A DNA stretch of 64,000 nt from Haemophilus parainfluenzae (GTDB taxonomy: Bacteria; Pseudomonadota; Gammaproteobacteria; Enterobacterales; Pasteurellaceae): positions 1 to 64,000 of the forward strand of contig NZ_QEPZ01000006.1 in assembly GCF_003253005.1 (NCBI RefSeq), written 5' to 3'. Positions 11,199 through 21,615 of the stretch are shown piece by piece (within the stretch, counting starts at the first letter, position 1; every line of letters starts with the position of its first letter). Position numbers and translations under genes: made by a program. The notes under the pieces were generated by a model. The model saw only the letters and a program-made list of their open reading frames with translations, searched no databases and was not told where the DNA came from.

Positions 11199-11270
11199 AT
11201 ATTCACGGTATAAAAATAAACTCAAGTATCTCTTTCTTCTATATAATAGCCTTATTACAAGGAGGCGCAT

Positions 11271-12089
11271 ATGACAGCTCAAATTCAACAATTAACACCA
11301 GAATTAACTTTAGAACATATTAATGAAATTCCTGTTTTAATCTTAAATCACCCAGTAGGATCGGCTCGAATTGCATTACAAGGGGCGCAGCTATTAAATT
11401 GGCAGCCTAAAGGGGCAGAGCAGGATATTTTTTGGTTAAGTGAGATTGAACCTTTCACACAAGGTGTGGCAATTCGCGGCGGTGTACCGCTTTGTTACCC
11501 TTGGTTTGGAGGCGTTAAACAACCTTCACACGGTACAGCGCGTTTACGTTTGTGGCAATTAAGTGATTATGATCTTCAAGCAAGTAAAGTGCGGTTAGAA
11601 TTTTCACTGTTTTCTGAATATGGTGTGATTGAAGCCAAAATGAAAATGGAATTTACCGATAAATGCACAATGACTTTAACGCATTTAGGGCAAGAACCTG
11701 CTCAAGCCGCATTGCACAGCTATTTTAATATTGGTGATATTTCACAAATTGAAGTCGAAAATTTACCAAGTCGTTGTTTTGACTCATTACAAGGTAAATA
11801 TACAGAAGTACCTGCAACTCGCAGAATTGAACAGGGCGTAGATTGTATTTATTCATTAGAAGAAAATAAAACATTGTTGGTGGATAAAGCATTTAATCGA
11901 CGTATTCAAATTACCCATCATCATGCAGATTCAATTGTGCTATGGAATCCTTGGGAGAAAACACCAAGTGCGATGCAACCAGAAGGATATAGAACAATGG
12001 TATGTATTGAAACCGCAAGATTAGAAAAATTGCTTCAATTTGGAGAGAGTATTTCAGCTGAAATAAGTGCTTTAACCACTGATATTTAA
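11271..12089 (+). CDS. yeaD: D-hexose-6-phosphate epimerase-like protein, YeaD family
   Basis: An aldose-1-epimerase-fold protein of 272 aa. It has the family landmarks RGGVPLCYPWFG, a central ALHSYFNIG with the catalytic His, and VLWNPWEKTPSAMQPEGYRTMVCIE with the conserved glutamate near the end. YeaD interconverts anomers of glucose 6-phosphate. A strong AAGGAGG ribosome site is present and a perfect TATAAT (11242-11247) lies upstream, though no good -35 goes with it. It sits between thrS and infC. Confidence 0.9.
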   Translation: MTAQIQQLTPELTLEHINEIPVLILNHPVGSARIALQGAQLLNWQPKGAEQDIFWLSEIEPFTQGVAIRGGVPLCYPWFGGVKQPSHGTARLRLWQLSDYDLQASKVRLEFSLFSEYGVIEAKMKMEFTDKCTMTLTHLGQEPAQAALHSYFNIGDISQIEVENLPSRCFDSLQGKYTEVPATRRIEQGVDCIYSLEENKTLLVDKAFNRRIQITHHHADSIVLWNPWEKTPSAMQPEGYRTMVCIETARLEKLLQFGESISAEISALTTDI

Positions 12090-12234
12090 AGGAATAGAAA
12101 TCCTTGTTGCACAAACGTGGCAAATACTATAAAATTTTGCCCGTTTTTTGCTTGTTTTTATAGCAAATGATTGAAGAAATCTTCTGTTTTAAATGCAGTG
12201 GGTTTTATATTAAATAAATAGAAGGAATAACATT

Positions 12235-12777
12235 ATTAAAACCGTAAAAAAAGCTCCGGCAGCTAACCGCCCGAATCGCATTAACGATGAAATTCGAGTA
12301 AAAGAAGTTCGTTTGATTGACCAAGATGGTGAACAAGCGGGGATTGTATCAATTCAACAGGCCTTAGAGATGGCAGAACAAGCAGCGCTTGATTTAGTTG
12401 AGATCAGTCCGAATGCCGAACCACCGGTTTGTCGTATTATGAACTACGGCAAGTTCCTCTATGAAAAGAGCAAAACCGCAAAAGAGCAGAAGAAAAAACA
12501 AAAAGTTGTACAAGTGAAGGAAATTAAATTCCGTCCAGGTACAGACGAAGGTGACTACCAAGTTAAATTACGTAGCTTAATTCGTTTCTTAGAAGATGGT
12601 GATAAAGCGAAAATTACCGTACGTTTCCGTGGTCGTGAAATGGCTCACCAAGATATCGGTTTAGACGTATTAGAACGCGTTAAAAACGATTTAGCTGATA
12701 TTTCAGTAGTGGAATCTGCACCAGGTAAATTAGAAGGTCGCCAAGCGGTAATGGTGTTAGCACCTAAGAAAAAATAA
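12235..12777 (+). CDS. infC: Translation initiation factor IF-3, ATT start codon
   Basis: IF-3 (180 aa) binds the 30S subunit and checks initiator codon and tRNA. The sequence is typical: [16 protein letters not shown], the linker VDLVEIS-type region [16 protein letters not shown], the lysine-rich [16 protein letters not shown] and the C-terminal [10 protein letters not shown]. The frame is open upstream only to a stop at 12211-12213, and no ATG, GTG or TTG gives the full N-terminus; ATT at 12235 follows AAGG by 9 bases and gives [14 protein letters not shown]. An AUU start is the known basis of infC autoregulation in E. coli. A TTG at 12313 would remove most of the N-domain and is rejected. 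Confidence 0.95.
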   Translation: MKTVKKAPAANRPNRINDEIRVKEVRLIDQDGEQAGIVSIQQALEMAEQAALDLVEISPNAEPPVCRIMNYGKFLYEKSKTAKEQKKKQKVVQVKEIKFRPGTDEGDYQVKLRSLIRFLEDGDKAKITVRFRGREMAHQDIGLDVLERVKNDLADISVVESAPGKLEGRQAVMVLAPKKK

Positions 12778-12974
12778 TTTTTTATTTAGATTTGATCTAG
12801 ATAATCGAATTTTCACTTCGGTGAGAATACAACTGCACATTGGGCAAACTACGCAGCCTAATTGCTTTTGGATAAGGGCAATTCAATTTGCCATATTGGA
12901 ATAATTAGTGCCTACAAGTAATCTCCAGATTCGCCTAATTATGTGTTTAACTTAAAATGCGGAGTTTTTTAACA
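12778..12974 (+). promoter_or_regulatory. infC-rpmI spacer, candidate L20-binding leader
   Basis: This 197-base spacer holds two clear structures: an 8-bp stem closed by a TTCG tetraloop (12809-12828) and a two-tier hairpin with outer GGCAAA/TTTGCC (12843-12848 with 12887-12892) and inner AATTGC/GCAATT (12860-12865 with 12878-12883). In E. coli L20 represses rpmI-rplT translation by binding structures in this same position. The equivalence is inferred from position and folding. Confidence 0.5.
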
Positions 12975-13172
12975 ATGCCTAAAATTAAAACAGTACGTGG
13001 TGCTGCTAAGCGTTTCAAAAAAACAGCTTCTGGCGGTTTCAAGCGTAAACAATCTCACTTACGTCATATTTTGACTAAAAAGACAACTAAACGTAAACGT
13101 CATTTACGTCATAAATCAATGGTTGCGAAAGCAGACCAAGTTTTAGTAGTAGCTTGCTTACCATACGCATAA
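12975..13172 (+). CDS. rpmI: 50S ribosomal protein L35
   Basis: A 65-aa basic protein of standard L35 length, [20 protein letters not shown] then many Lys and Arg residues. The ATG at 12975 gives the family start; a longer reading from 12957 is not supported. It is followed by rplT after 66 bases, the conserved infC-rpmI-rplT order, and is expected to be regulated by L20. Confidence 0.97.
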
Positions 13173-13235
13173 GCCGTTATTTAAGCAAAACGTACGATTA
13201 GTTAAATTAGTTAAAAATATTACATAGGAGATTAA

Positions 13236-13592
<357 letters not shown>

Positions 13593-13619
13593 TTTTTTAA
13601 AGTTTAGATTCAAAGATTA

Positions 13620-13644
13620 GGACGCTGAAAAGCGTCCTTTTTTA
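13620..13644 (+). terminator. Terminator of the infC-rpmI-rplT operon
   Basis: GGACGCT (13620-13626) pairs with AGCGTCC (13631-13637) around a GAAA loop, followed by TTTTTT. Confidence 0.92.
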
Positions 13645-13659
13645 TTACCTCCCCAAAAG

Positions 13660-13690
13660 AAAAAACCGCTACTCAAAACTTGAATAGCGG
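13660..13690 (-). terminator. Terminator for the xseB-ispA-dxs operon
   Basis: On the minus strand CCGCTATTCAA pairs with TTGAGTAGCGG (11 bp with one G-T) and a T-rich run follows (A-run at 13660-13665 on the plus strand). It lies about 150 bases beyond the dxs stop. Confidence 0.75.
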
Positions 13691-13836
13691 GGAGGTCTTA
13701 ATTTATAAGAAACTTCAAAAAGATAACTGCAATATGCAGTGCACTAGCAATGTATCAGACTGTGTGTTTTTGAAATAGTTCGATATTTTTGAAAAATATT
13801 TTTAAAAATATCAAAATTAAACCCAAATGAACGAAT

Positions 13837-15690
13837 TTAGCCCTTTATAAAGGCGATAATTTGCTCTTCAATCCCTTTTTCATCTAATTGAATTTCAGCA
13901 AGCGCTTCTTGTTGTGTACCTTGCGGAATAAAAATATCAGGTAAACCGAGCTGTAAAAGTGCGGTTGTTTTTCCATGAGAATTTAGCACTTCTGAAACCG
14001 CAGAACCTGCACCACCTTGAATCGCATTTTCTTCCAATGTCACAATGACGTCATGGGTATTCGCCACTTCTAGAATACGAGCTTCATCAATTGGTTTCAC
14101 AAAACGCATATCGACAACAGTCGCATTGAGTTTTTCTGCCACAGATAAAGCATCAGGTAAGAGTGTGCCAAAATTCAAAATCGCGATTTTTTCACCTTGA
14201 CGAACCATTTTTGAACGACCAATTTCTAATTCTGCAAGTGGGGTTAATTCTACGCCGATTGCATTTCCACGCGGATAACGTACCGCAGCTGGTTTACCAC
14301 ATTTATACCCCGTATAAAGCATTTGGCGACATTCGTTTTCATCACTTGGTGTCATAATGATCATATTCGGAATGCAGCGCATAAAACTTAAATCAAAAGC
14401 ACCTTGGTGAGTTTGACCATCCGCTCCTACAATACCAGCTCGATCGATAGCAAAGAGAACAGGTAAGTTTTGAATGGCGACATCATGAATAAGCTGATCA
14501 TAAGCACGCTGTAAAAAGGTAGAATAAATAGCTACAACAGGTTTATAACCACCAATTGCAAGGCCCGCAGCAAAAGTGACAGCATGTTGTTCAGCGATGG
14601 CAACATCAAAATATTGTTGTGGGAATCGTTCTGAAAATTCTACCATGCCAGAACCTTCACGCATTGCAGGGGTAATACCGACTAATTTATCGTCTTGTTC
14701 CGCCATTCCACATAACCAATCGCCAAAGATTTTTGAATAGGTTGGTTTGGCATTTGATTTAGGAAGTTGGCCGCTTGTTGGGTCAAATTTTGGTACGCCA
14801 TGGAAACCGATCGGGTCTTTTTCTGCAGGCTCGTAACCTTTTCCTTTTTTAGTTTTGATGTGTAAGAATTGCGGCCCTTTGAGATCACGCATATTGCTTA
14901 AAGTAGCAATTAATTCATCAATATTATGCCCGTCAATTGGTCCAATATAGTTAAAACCGAGCTCTTCAAAAAGCGTACTTTCTGGAGAGAACATCACACC
15001 TTTCATGTGCTCTTCAGTTTTCTTCATAAAGTTTTTAACAGTTGGCACTTTATCTAAAATTTTCTTACTGCCATCACGAACTGTTGAATATAATGAACCA
15101 GAGAAAATACGGGCTAGATGATTATTTAATGCGCCGACATTTTCAGAAATAGACATTTCATTGTCATTTAAAATGACCAACATATCCGTATGCAAGGAAC
15201 CCGCATGGTTTAAGGCTTCAAATGCCATACCCGCAGTGATTGCACCGTCACCAATCACACAAACGGTTTTACGCCCCGCATTTTCACGTTCTGCCGCAAC
15301 AGCAATACCTAGTCCAGCACTGATAGAAGTAGAAGAGTGACCCACACTTAATACATCAAACTCACTTTCTTCACGCCAAGGAAAAGGATGAATGCCGCCT
15401 TTTTGGCGAATAGTGGACATTTGATCACGACGACCTGTTAAGATTTTATGTGGATAAGCTTGATGGCCCACATCCCAAATTAATTGATCAAAAGGGGTTT
15501 TGTAAATGTAGTGTAGTGCAACCGTCAATTCAACGGTACCAAGACCAGATGCTAAATGACCACTGGTTTGACTAACGGATTCCAACAGATAACTCCGTAA
15601 TTCCTGACAAAGTTGCGGAAGCTGATCTTTATTCAAAAGACGCAAATCTTCCGGCGAATTAATTAAGGATAAAAGAGGATAGTTGTTCAT
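13837..15690 (-). CDS. dxs: 1-deoxy-D-xylulose-5-phosphate synthase
   Basis: Dxs (617 aa) condenses pyruvate and glyceraldehyde 3-phosphate with thiamine diphosphate, the entry step of the MEP isoprenoid pathway. The ThDP motif [18 protein letters not shown], the N-terminal [14 protein letters not shown], and the transketolase-type [17 protein letters not shown] with GAFDLSF are intact. I start at the ATG at 15690 (MNNYPLLSL), which has AGGA upstream; an extension 13 codons earlier is not family-like. It is the last gene of xseB-ispA-dxs, the usual gammaproteobacterial order. Confidence 0.96.
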   Translation of the reverse strand: MNNYPLLSLINSPEDLRLLNKDQLPQLCQELRSYLLESVSQTSGHLASGLGTVELTVALHYIYKTPFDQLIWDVGHQAYPHKILTGRRDQMSTIRQKGGIHPFPWREESEFDVLSVGHSSTSISAGLGIAVAAERENAGRKTVCVIGDGAITAGMAFEALNHAGSLHTDMLVILNDNEMSISENVGALNNHLARIFSGSLYSTVRDGSKKILDKVPTVKNFMKKTEEHMKGVMFSPESTLFEELGFNYIGPIDGHNIDELIATLSNMRDLKGPQFLHIKTKKGKGYEPAEKDPIGFHGVPKFDPTSGQLPKSNAKPTYSKIFGDWLCGMAEQDDKLVGITPAMREGSGMVEFSERFPQQYFDVAIAEQHAVTFAAGLAIGGYKPVVAIYSTFLQRAYDQLIHDVAIQNLPVLFAIDRAGIVGADGQTHQGAFDLSFMRCIPNMIIMTPSDENECRQMLYTGYKCGKPAAVRYPRGNAIGVELTPLAELEIGRSKMVRQGEKIAILNFGTLLPDALSVAEKLNATVVDMRFVKPIDEARILEVANTHDVIVTLEENAIQGGAGSAVSEVLNSHGKTTALLQLGLPDIFIPQGTQQEALAEIQLDEKGIEEQIIAFIKG

Positions 15691-15759
15691 ATATTCGTTA
15701 GTCCTAAAATGTGAAAAAAGTGACCGCACTTTGAAAAATCAAAGTCAGTGCTGTCACTA

Positions 15760-16653
15760 TTAACTTTTACGGTTGACAATAAATTCAGCTAATGCGCGTA
15801 ATGCGGTAGTATCAAAAGGTAAATTGTCTAATTCATGTAAGGCGGTTTGATAGAGTTCTTGCGCTTTTTGTTTTGCGCCCTCTAACCCTAATAGCTTTGG
15901 ATAAGTGCTTTTATCTAAATCTAAATCAGAACCCACCGGTTTACCGATTTCCGCACTGTCGCCTTCAATATCTAAAATGTCATCTTGTACTTGGAAAGCC
16001 AGACCAATGGCTTGTGAATAACGTTCTAGTTGTTGCTCTAATTCTTTGTTTTCAAAGTGAGGAGAGCATATAAAACCCATTTTTAATGCGGCCGTTAGCA
16101 ATGCACCAGTTTTGTTGCGATGAATAAGCTCTAATTCAGTTAAATTAACTTGTTTATGCTCAGAAATTAAATCTAAACTTTGCCCTAAACACATGCCTTG
16201 TACGCCAGATGCTTGAGCCAATACTTTAACTAATTGCAACTTTTGCTCTGCAGAAAGAGAAGGGGCTTGCGTAAGAATTTCAAAGGCAAAAGTTTGTAAC
16301 GCATCGCCAGCTAAAATGGCCGTCGCTTCATCAAAAGCAATATGACATGTTGGTTGACCACGACGAAGTTCATCGTTATCCATGGCAGGCAAATCATCAT
16401 GGATTAAAGAATAAGCATGGATAGATTCAATGGCTGCTGCCGCGTAATCTAAAGCAGGCATTTCTGCGGCTAGCATTTTTCCCGTTGCATAGACAAGGAA
16501 AGGACGAACGCGTTTGCCACCTAGCAATAAGCCATATTTCATGGCATCACGCAAAGGGGCATTATAAGAGTCAATTTCTTCAAATTGATTGGCTAAAAAC
16601 TGATTAATACGATCTTGAACTTGTTTGAGTTCAGTGCCGAATTGATAACTCAT
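15760..16653 (-). CDS. ispA: Farnesyl diphosphate synthase
   Basis: A 297-aa prenyl transferase that condenses isopentenyl and dimethylallyl diphosphate to farnesyl diphosphate. The two aspartate-rich motifs are present: DDLPAMDNDELRRG and FQVQDDILDIEGD, along with GGKRVRPFLV and a KSTYPKLLG-type end region. It begins 3 bases after the xseB stop, and dxs follows. Confidence 0.96.
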   Translation of the reverse strand: MSYQFGTELKQVQDRINQFLANQFEEIDSYNAPLRDAMKYGLLLGGKRVRPFLVYATGKMLAAEMPALDYAAAAIESIHAYSLIHDDLPAMDNDELRRGQPTCHIAFDEATAILAGDALQTFAFEILTQAPSLSAEQKLQLVKVLAQASGVQGMCLGQSLDLISEHKQVNLTELELIHRNKTGALLTAALKMGFICSPHFENKELEQQLERYSQAIGLAFQVQDDILDIEGDSAEIGKPVGSDLDLDKSTYPKLLGLEGAKQKAQELYQTALHELDNLPFDTTALRALAEFIVNRKS

Positions 16654-16656
16654 GGA

Positions 16657-16899
16657 TTACTCGTCCCCTTGATAATCACTTAATGGGGCGGTTTCGCTTT
16701 TTTGTAACAAAATTTGAATACGTTGTTCGGCTTGTTGCAAGCGTTCTTGACCAAGTTGAGTTAATTTAATGCCGTTCTCAAATTCTTTCAGCGCATCTTC
16801 CAATGGCAATTCACCGCTTTCAAGTTTTGTCACAATTGTTTCTAATTGTGCAAGTGTTGTTTCAAAATCAGGTTCAGCATTTGCTAGTTTACGCGCCAT
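16657..16899 (-). CDS. xseB: Exodeoxyribonuclease VII small subunit
   Basis: An 80-aa helical protein with the typical [20 protein letters not shown] and [21 protein letters not shown] segments. It binds several-to-one to XseA to form exonuclease VII, which degrades single-stranded DNA. It is the first gene of the operon with ispA and dxs and is divergent from thiI. Confidence 0.95.
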   Translation of the reverse strand: MARKLANAEPDFETTLAQLETIVTKLESGELPLEDALKEFENGIKLTQLGQERLQQAEQRIQILLQKSETAPLSDYQGDE

Positions 16900-17030
16900 T
16901 AAATTATCCTTTTCAGATGAATAAATTGCTCCGTATTGTACTTGATTTTTATAGGGATGTTAAAAACTTATTTCAAAGTGCGGTCAGTTTTTCGTGAGAA
17001 TTTGAACTTTGTGGGATCTGGAATTTAGCG

Positions 17031-17036
17031 TACAAT
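17031..17036 (+). promoter_or_regulatory. Likely -10 box of thiI
   Basis: TACAAT at 17031-17036 lies about 30 bases before the thiI ATG. A weak -35 (TTTGTG, 17008-17013) is 17 bases upstream. Confidence 0.45.
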
Positions 17037-17066
17037 ACGGCCATTTTTTATTATTCAAAGATTATT

Positions 17067-18518
17067 ATGAAATTTATCGTTAAACTTTTTCCTGAAATTA
17101 TGATTAAAAGCGAAACCGTGCGTAAGCGTTTCGCAAAAATTTTGACCTCTAATATCCGCAATATTTTACAGAAATATGATGAAGAAACGGCGGTTATTCG
17201 TCATTGGGATTACATCGAAGTGCGCTCAAAAAATGAAGCCAATCGTGAAGAGTTGATTGCGCTTTTACAACGCATTCCGGGGATTCATCATTTTTTAGAA
17301 GTGGAAGAAAAACCGTTTACCGATTTACATCATATCTTTGAGTTGACCTTAGCGGATGTCGCAGCTCAGCTTGAAAACAAAACCTTTTGTGTACGTGTAA
17401 AACGTAAAGGTAAGCATGATTTCAGTTCCATTGAAGCAGAACGTTATATCGGTGGTGGTTTAAATCAGCATGTTGAAAGCGCAAAAGTACGCTTAAAAAA
17501 TCCTGATGTAACCGTTCGTATTGATATTGAAGATGACAAAATGATGCTGGTGAGAGCTCGTCATGTTGGTCTTGGTGGTTATCCAATTGGGACACAAGAA
17601 GATGTGCTTTCATTGATTTCAGGTGGCTTTGACTCTGGCGTATCCAGTTATATGCTTATTCGTCGTGGTTCACGTGTGCATTACTGTTTTTTCAATTTGG
17701 GGGGAGCAGCCCATGAAATTGGCGTGAAACAAATGGCTTACCATATTTGGAATCGTTATAGTTCATCACATAAAGTCCGTTTTATTGCCATTCCTTTTGA
17801 AGGCGTAGTGGGTGAGATTTTAGAGAAAGTCGATAACGGCCAAATGGGCGTCGTGTTAAAACGAATGATGGTGCGAGCTGCAAGTAAAGTTGCACAACGT
17901 TTTGATATTCAAGCTATCGTTACTGGTGAGGCGCTCGGACAAGTTTCGAGCCAAACTTTAACCAATTTACGCTTAATTGATGAAGCATCCGATGCATTAG
18001 TATTACGTCCACTTATTACCCATGATAAAGAACAGATTATTGCAATGGCGAAAGAGATTGGTACGGATGATATTGCTAAATCAATGCCGGAATTCTGTGG
18101 GGTAATTTCTAAAAATCCAACGATTAAAGCGGTACGTGAAACAATTCTTGAAGAAGAAAATCACTTTGATTTTGTCGTGTTGGAAAGTGCGGTTGAAAAT
18201 GCACAATATTTAGATATTCGCCAAATTGCAGAAGAAACTGAGAAAGAAGTGGTAGAAGTGGATACCATTTCAGTGCTTGGTGAAAACGATATTATTTTAG
18301 ATATTCGTAGCCCTGAAGAGACAGATGAAAATCCATTTGAATCAGACGAGCATCAAGTGATGCAATTGCCGTTTTACAAATTATCTTCACAATTCGGCTC
18401 ATTAGATCAAAGTAAAAACTATGTGCTTTACTGTGAACGAGGCGTGATGAGTAAACTGCAAGCACTTTATTTAAAAGAAAATGGTTTCACGAATGTGAGA
18501 GTTTTTGGGAAAAAATAA
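17067..18518 (+). CDS. thiI: tRNA 4-thiouridine synthase / thiazole sulfur transferase
   Basis: ThiI (483 aa) adenylates U8 of tRNA and transfers sulfur to make 4-thiouridine; it also passes sulfur to thiazole synthesis. The order is ferredoxin-like and THUMP region (1-165), the PP-loop ATPase with [13 protein letters not shown], the [11 protein letters not shown] segment with the resolving cysteine, and a C-terminal rhodanese domain with the persulfide cysteine in [10 protein letters not shown]. The full long form with rhodanese is present. Confidence 0.96.
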   Translation: MKFIVKLFPEIMIKSETVRKRFAKILTSNIRNILQKYDEETAVIRHWDYIEVRSKNEANREELIALLQRIPGIHHFLEVEEKPFTDLHHIFELTLADVAAQLENKTFCVRVKRKGKHDFSSIEAERYIGGGLNQHVESAKVRLKNPDVTVRIDIEDDKMMLVRARHVGLGGYPIGTQEDVLSLISGGFDSGVSSYMLIRRGSRVHYCFFNLGGAAHEIGVKQMAYHIWNRYSSSHKVRFIAIPFEGVVGEILEKVDNGQMGVVLKRMMVRAASKVAQRFDIQAIVTGEALGQVSSQTLTNLRLIDEASDALVLRPLITHDKEQIIAMAKEIGTDDIAKSMPEFCGVISKNPTIKAVRETILEEENHFDFVVLESAVENAQYLDIRQIAEETEKEVVEVDTISVLGENDIILDIRSPEETDENPFESDEHQVMQLPFYKLSSQFGSLDQSKNYVLYCERGVMSKLQALYLKENGFTNVRVFGKK

Positions 18519-18523
18519 GGAAA

Positions 18524-18554
18524 AAATGACCGCACTTTAACGTGCGGTTTTTTT
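18524..18554. terminator. Bidirectional terminator between thiI and ybhK
   Basis: ACCGCAC (18529-18535) pairs with GTGCGGT (18542-18548). A T-run follows on the plus strand (18548-18554) and an A-run precedes it (18521-18526), so it can end both convergent genes. It contains a full uptake-signal core. Confidence 0.85.
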
Positions 18555-19497
18555 ATTCGTAATCTAATTCACCCACTAATTCATCGATAGCTTTGGCAAG
18601 TAATGTTCTGTCATGACGATAGCTGATATCATCTGCATTCAAACGTTTAGCTAAGATTTTAACGGAAGAAATGGCAGACAAATCGACCGCACTTTGTTCA
18701 CGATAAGGGGTAATAGCACCATTAATGACTGGTTCACCAACAATTTCATTAATTTTCAGAATACGATCTGCTAGTGAAAGATGAGAGGCTGCGCCAATTT
18801 CTGTCCCTAAATTATCAATAAAAATAACTTTCGCTTTGCTATTACGCAGGGCAGTCGCTACTTCAGGTAGCAATAGCGGGGGCATAATGCTTGTCATAAA
18901 ACTTCCTGGGCCAAGTAAAATGACTTCCGCTTGCTCCAATGCTTGGATGGCTTCTTGTGCGGCTTTAACCATAGGCACTAAGAAAAGTGATTGGGGTAAT
19001 TCTGTTAAATTATCAATGCTCACTTCACCGACAATACTGGAGCCTGAACCTAAACTCGCGGCAAGATGAACAGGTTCTTCTGACATGGGAATAATGTGAG
19101 ATTTTACTTTGAGTAATTCACGAATCAAGTTAATGGCTTCAATGGGGCGAATATGCATATCTTCTAAGGCTTTGAGCATTAAATTGCCTAAATTATGCCC
19201 AGAAAGTTCACCTTCGCCAGTAAAGCGGTATTCAAATAATGCGGAGGCTGTACTTGGCTCAATGATGATTTGGTTTAAGCAATTACGTAGATCGCCCCAC
19301 GCAATACCACCTTGTTCTTGGCGAATGCGACCCGTTGAACCGCCGTTATCTGTGGTGGTGACAATACCGGTTAAACGCTCTTTCATAAAACTAAGCGCCG
19401 ATAATACACGTCCTAATCCATGACCACCACCAATGGCAACAATATGTTTGATTTCGTCTAAATGTTCATGACGGCTGTGACGAGATAAATCAGACAT
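18553..19497 (-). CDS. ybhK: YvcK/YbhK family (CofD-like) protein
   Basis: A 314-aa member of the YvcK/CofD family. It has the nucleotide-binding IVAIGGGHGLGRVLSAL, TTDNGGSTGRIR and LLGPGSFMTSI motifs and a C-terminal VIFIDNLGTEIGAA. In Gram-positives YvcK binds UDP-sugars and affects gluconeogenic growth and cell shape; in enterobacteria the role of YbhK is unclear. It is divergent from moaA, the same pairing as in E. coli. Confidence 0.9.
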   Translation of the reverse strand: MSDLSRHSRHEHLDEIKHIVAIGGGHGLGRVLSALSFMKERLTGIVTTTDNGGSTGRIRQEQGGIAWGDLRNCLNQIIIEPSTASALFEYRFTGEGELSGHNLGNLMLKALEDMHIRPIEAINLIRELLKVKSHIIPMSEEPVHLAASLGSGSSIVGEVSIDNLTELPQSLFLVPMVKAAQEAIQALEQAEVILLGPGSFMTSIMPPLLLPEVATALRNSKAKVIFIDNLGTEIGAASHLSLADRILKINEIVGEPVINGAITPYREQSAVDLSAISSVKILAKRLNADDISYRHDRTLLAKAIDELVGELDYE

Positions 19498-19608
19498 TTT
19501 TCTTCCTTTTTTACCTATAAATTATTATAAAAAATAATGTTATATATTTTTTTATATAGGTCAATTCTGTTATTTTTATCAATATAGTTGGGTTATTCTA
19601 CCAAATTA

Positions 19609-19638
19609 TTGCTATTAACCGCTTGCTTTTATTACAAT
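19609..19638 (+). promoter_or_regulatory. Candidate promoter of the moa operon
   Basis: TTGCTA (19609-19614) and TACAAT (19633-19638) are separated by 18 bases. Transcription would begin just before the riboswitch. Confidence 0.5.
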
Positions 19639-19664
19639 ACCAACACAATTTATTTTTAACGCAT

Positions 19665-19776
19665 AACTCCGAGCTTGTTTAGCCTAAGTTTCACAAGAAA
19701 TACGGTGGCAAGCCAATAACGCGGTACGTTATTCAGGGATACGCTGGAAACGGTTTATCCTCTCCATATTTAGAAA
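19665..19776 (+). ncRNA. Moco (molybdenum cofactor) riboswitch
   Basis: The 120 bases before moaA match the E. coli moaA leader in the conserved blocks: AGCCTAAG-like 5' part, ATACGGTGGC, a closed AATAACG/CGTTATT hairpin, GGAAACGG, CTCTCC and the GAAAGGTGTAAAATG end that contains the ribosome site. In E. coli this motif senses molybdenum cofactor and lowers moa translation. Boundaries are approximate. Confidence 0.8.
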
Positions 19777-19784
19777 GGTGTAAA

Positions 19785-20798
19785 ATGCAATCCATTCCTA
19801 TCAAGAACGTAGGAGAGTCTCGCTTAGTCGATCCTTTCCAACGCCAATATTACTATCTACGACTTTCGATTACCGATCAGTGTAATTTTCGTTGTACCTA
19901 TTGTTTACCTGATGGTTATCAACCCGAAGCTAACAAACCAAGTTTCTTAACTTTAAAAGAAATCACCTATCTTGCTCAAGCGTTTGCTGAAATGGGCACA
20001 GAGAAAATCCGTTTAACGGGTGGCGAACCGACTTTACGCAAAGATTTTATTTCTATTGCTGAAAGCATTGCTAATATTGATGGAATCCGTCAATTAGCTG
20101 TCACGACAAATGGCTATCGCATGGCAAAAGATGTGGCTGATTGGAAGAAAGCAGGGGTTACGTCTATTAACGTCAGTGTTGATAGCTTAGATCCAAAAAT
20201 GTTCCATCAAATTACAGGTATCAATAAATTTGATGACGTGATGCGTGGTATCGATCGTGCATTTGAAGTGGGCTACAATAAAGTCAAAGTCAATTCAGTT
20301 TTAATGAAAAATTTGAATGACAAAGAGTTTGAGCAATTCCTTGTTTGGGTGAAAGATCGCCCAATTCAAATGCGCTTTATCGAACTGATGCAAACAGGTG
20401 AAATGGATAGTTTCTTTGATAAATTCCATCTTTCAGGACAAGTATTAGCGGATAAATTGCTGAAAAACGGTTGGCAATTACAGCATAAATCCCACACTGA
20501 TGGCCCAGCTAAAGTCTTTACGCATCCTGATTATGCCGGTGAAATTGGCTTAATTATGCCTTATGAGAAGAATTTCTGCGCAAGCTGTAATCGTCTTAGA
20601 GTATCAGCGAAGGGCAAACTTCATCTCTGTTTATTCGGCGAAGAAGGCATTGAATTACGTGATTTATTACAATCGCATGAACAGCAAGATATTTTGCAAG
20701 CACGTATTTTTTCTGCATTGCAAGGCAAACGTGAACATCATTATTTGCATATCGGTGATAGTGGCGTAAGAAATCATTTAGCTTCTATCGGTGGCTAG
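19785..20798 (+). CDS. moaA: GTP 3',8-cyclase
   Basis: A radical SAM enzyme of 337 aa for the first step of molybdopterin synthesis. The N-terminal cluster motif is [10 protein letters not shown] and the C-terminal cluster cysteines are in [22 protein letters not shown]; the [14 protein letters not shown] motif is present. The C-terminal GG needed for activity is the very end of the protein (IGG). Expected to be set by cofactor level through the upstream riboswitch. Confidence 0.97.
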   Translation: MQSIPIKNVGESRLVDPFQRQYYYLRLSITDQCNFRCTYCLPDGYQPEANKPSFLTLKEITYLAQAFAEMGTEKIRLTGGEPTLRKDFISIAESIANIDGIRQLAVTTNGYRMAKDVADWKKAGVTSINVSVDSLDPKMFHQITGINKFDDVMRGIDRAFEVGYNKVKVNSVLMKNLNDKEFEQFLVWVKDRPIQMRFIELMQTGEMDSFFDKFHLSGQVLADKLLKNGWQLQHKSHTDGPAKVFTHPDYAGEIGLIMPYEKNFCASCNRLRVSAKGKLHLCLFGEEGIELRDLLQSHEQQDILQARIFSALQGKREHHYLHIGDSGVRNHLASIGG

Positions 20799-20885
20799 AA
20801 GAAAATAGGTGACTTTTACTGTCACTTATTTTGCTTTCGTCACACATGTAAAACATTCAATATTTTAACCGCACTTTATTTTATT

Positions 20886-21368
20886 ATGACTACATTTACG
20901 CATATCAACTCTCAAGGTGAAGCCAATATGGTGGATGTTTCTGCAAAAGCAGAGACTGTTCGTGAAGCTCGTGCTGAAGCCATCGTTACTATGTCAAAAG
21001 AAACCCTTTCTATGATCGTGGAAGGAAAACATCACAAAGGCGATGTATTTGCTACTGCTCGCATTGCTGGAATTCAAGCGGCAAAACGCACTTGGGAACT
21101 TATCCCACTTTGCCATCCCTTATTACTTTCTAAAGTAGAAGTGAATTTAGAACCGCTACTTGAAACCAATCAAGTTCGTATTCAATCTCTTTGTAAATTA
21201 ACCGGAAAAACTGGCGTAGAAATGGAAGCATTAACGGCAGTAAGCGTAGCAGCCTTAACTATTTACGATATGTGTAAAGCCGTACAAAAAGACATGGTGA
21301 TTGAGCACGTTCGCCTGTTAGAAAAGAGCGGTGGAAAATCTGGCCATTTTATTGCGGAGGAAAAATAA
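20886..21368 (+). CDS. moaC: Cyclic pyranopterin monophosphate synthase
   Basis: MoaC (160 aa) works with MoaA to make cyclic pyranopterin monophosphate. Landmarks are [24 protein letters not shown] with the catalytic region, and [16 protein letters not shown]. The 87-base gap after moaA holds an uptake signal close to the ATG and no obvious ribosome site, so translation may depend on upstream genes. No moaB lies in between. Confidence 0.96.
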   Translation: MTTFTHINSQGEANMVDVSAKAETVREARAEAIVTMSKETLSMIVEGKHHKGDVFATARIAGIQAAKRTWELIPLCHPLLLSKVEVNLEPLLETNQVRIQSLCKLTGKTGVEMEALTAVSVAALTIYDMCKAVQKDMVIEHVRLLEKSGGKSGHFIAEEK

Positions 21369-21369
21369 G

Positions 21370-21615
21370 ATGTTAAATGTTTTATTTTTTGCTCAAACTC
21401 GTGAATTAATTGGGGAAGATTCTATTCAGCTTGAAGGTGACTTTGCGACAGCAGAAGCGGTGCGTGAACATCTTGCTCAAAAAGGTGATAGATGGGCGTT
21501 AGCGTTAGAAAAAGGGAAACTTTTAGTCGCTATCAATCAAACTTTGATGCCATTAGAAAGTGCGGTCAAAAATGGGGATGAAATTGCGTTTTTCCCACCG
21601 GTAACAGGAGGCTAA
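21370..21615 (+). CDS. moaD: Molybdopterin synthase small subunit
   Basis: A ubiquitin-fold sulfur carrier of 81 aa that ends in the required Gly-Gly (PPVTGG), where the thiocarboxylate is formed. The ATG at 21370 is one base after the moaC stop. A longer reading into moaC is not supported. Confidence 0.95.
   Translation: MLNVLFFAQTRELIGEDSIQLEGDFATAEAVREHLAQKGDRWALALEKGKLLVAINQTLMPLESAVKNGDEIAFFPPVTGG

Noticed and set aside
12313..12777. IF-3 beginning at TTG 12313
   Set aside because: It would lack conserved N-terminal residues that are encoded in frame upstream from ATT.
20811..20827. Second matS site (GTGAC and GTCAC)
   Set aside because: The half-sites are 7 bases apart instead of 3, so it does not fit the MatP consensus.
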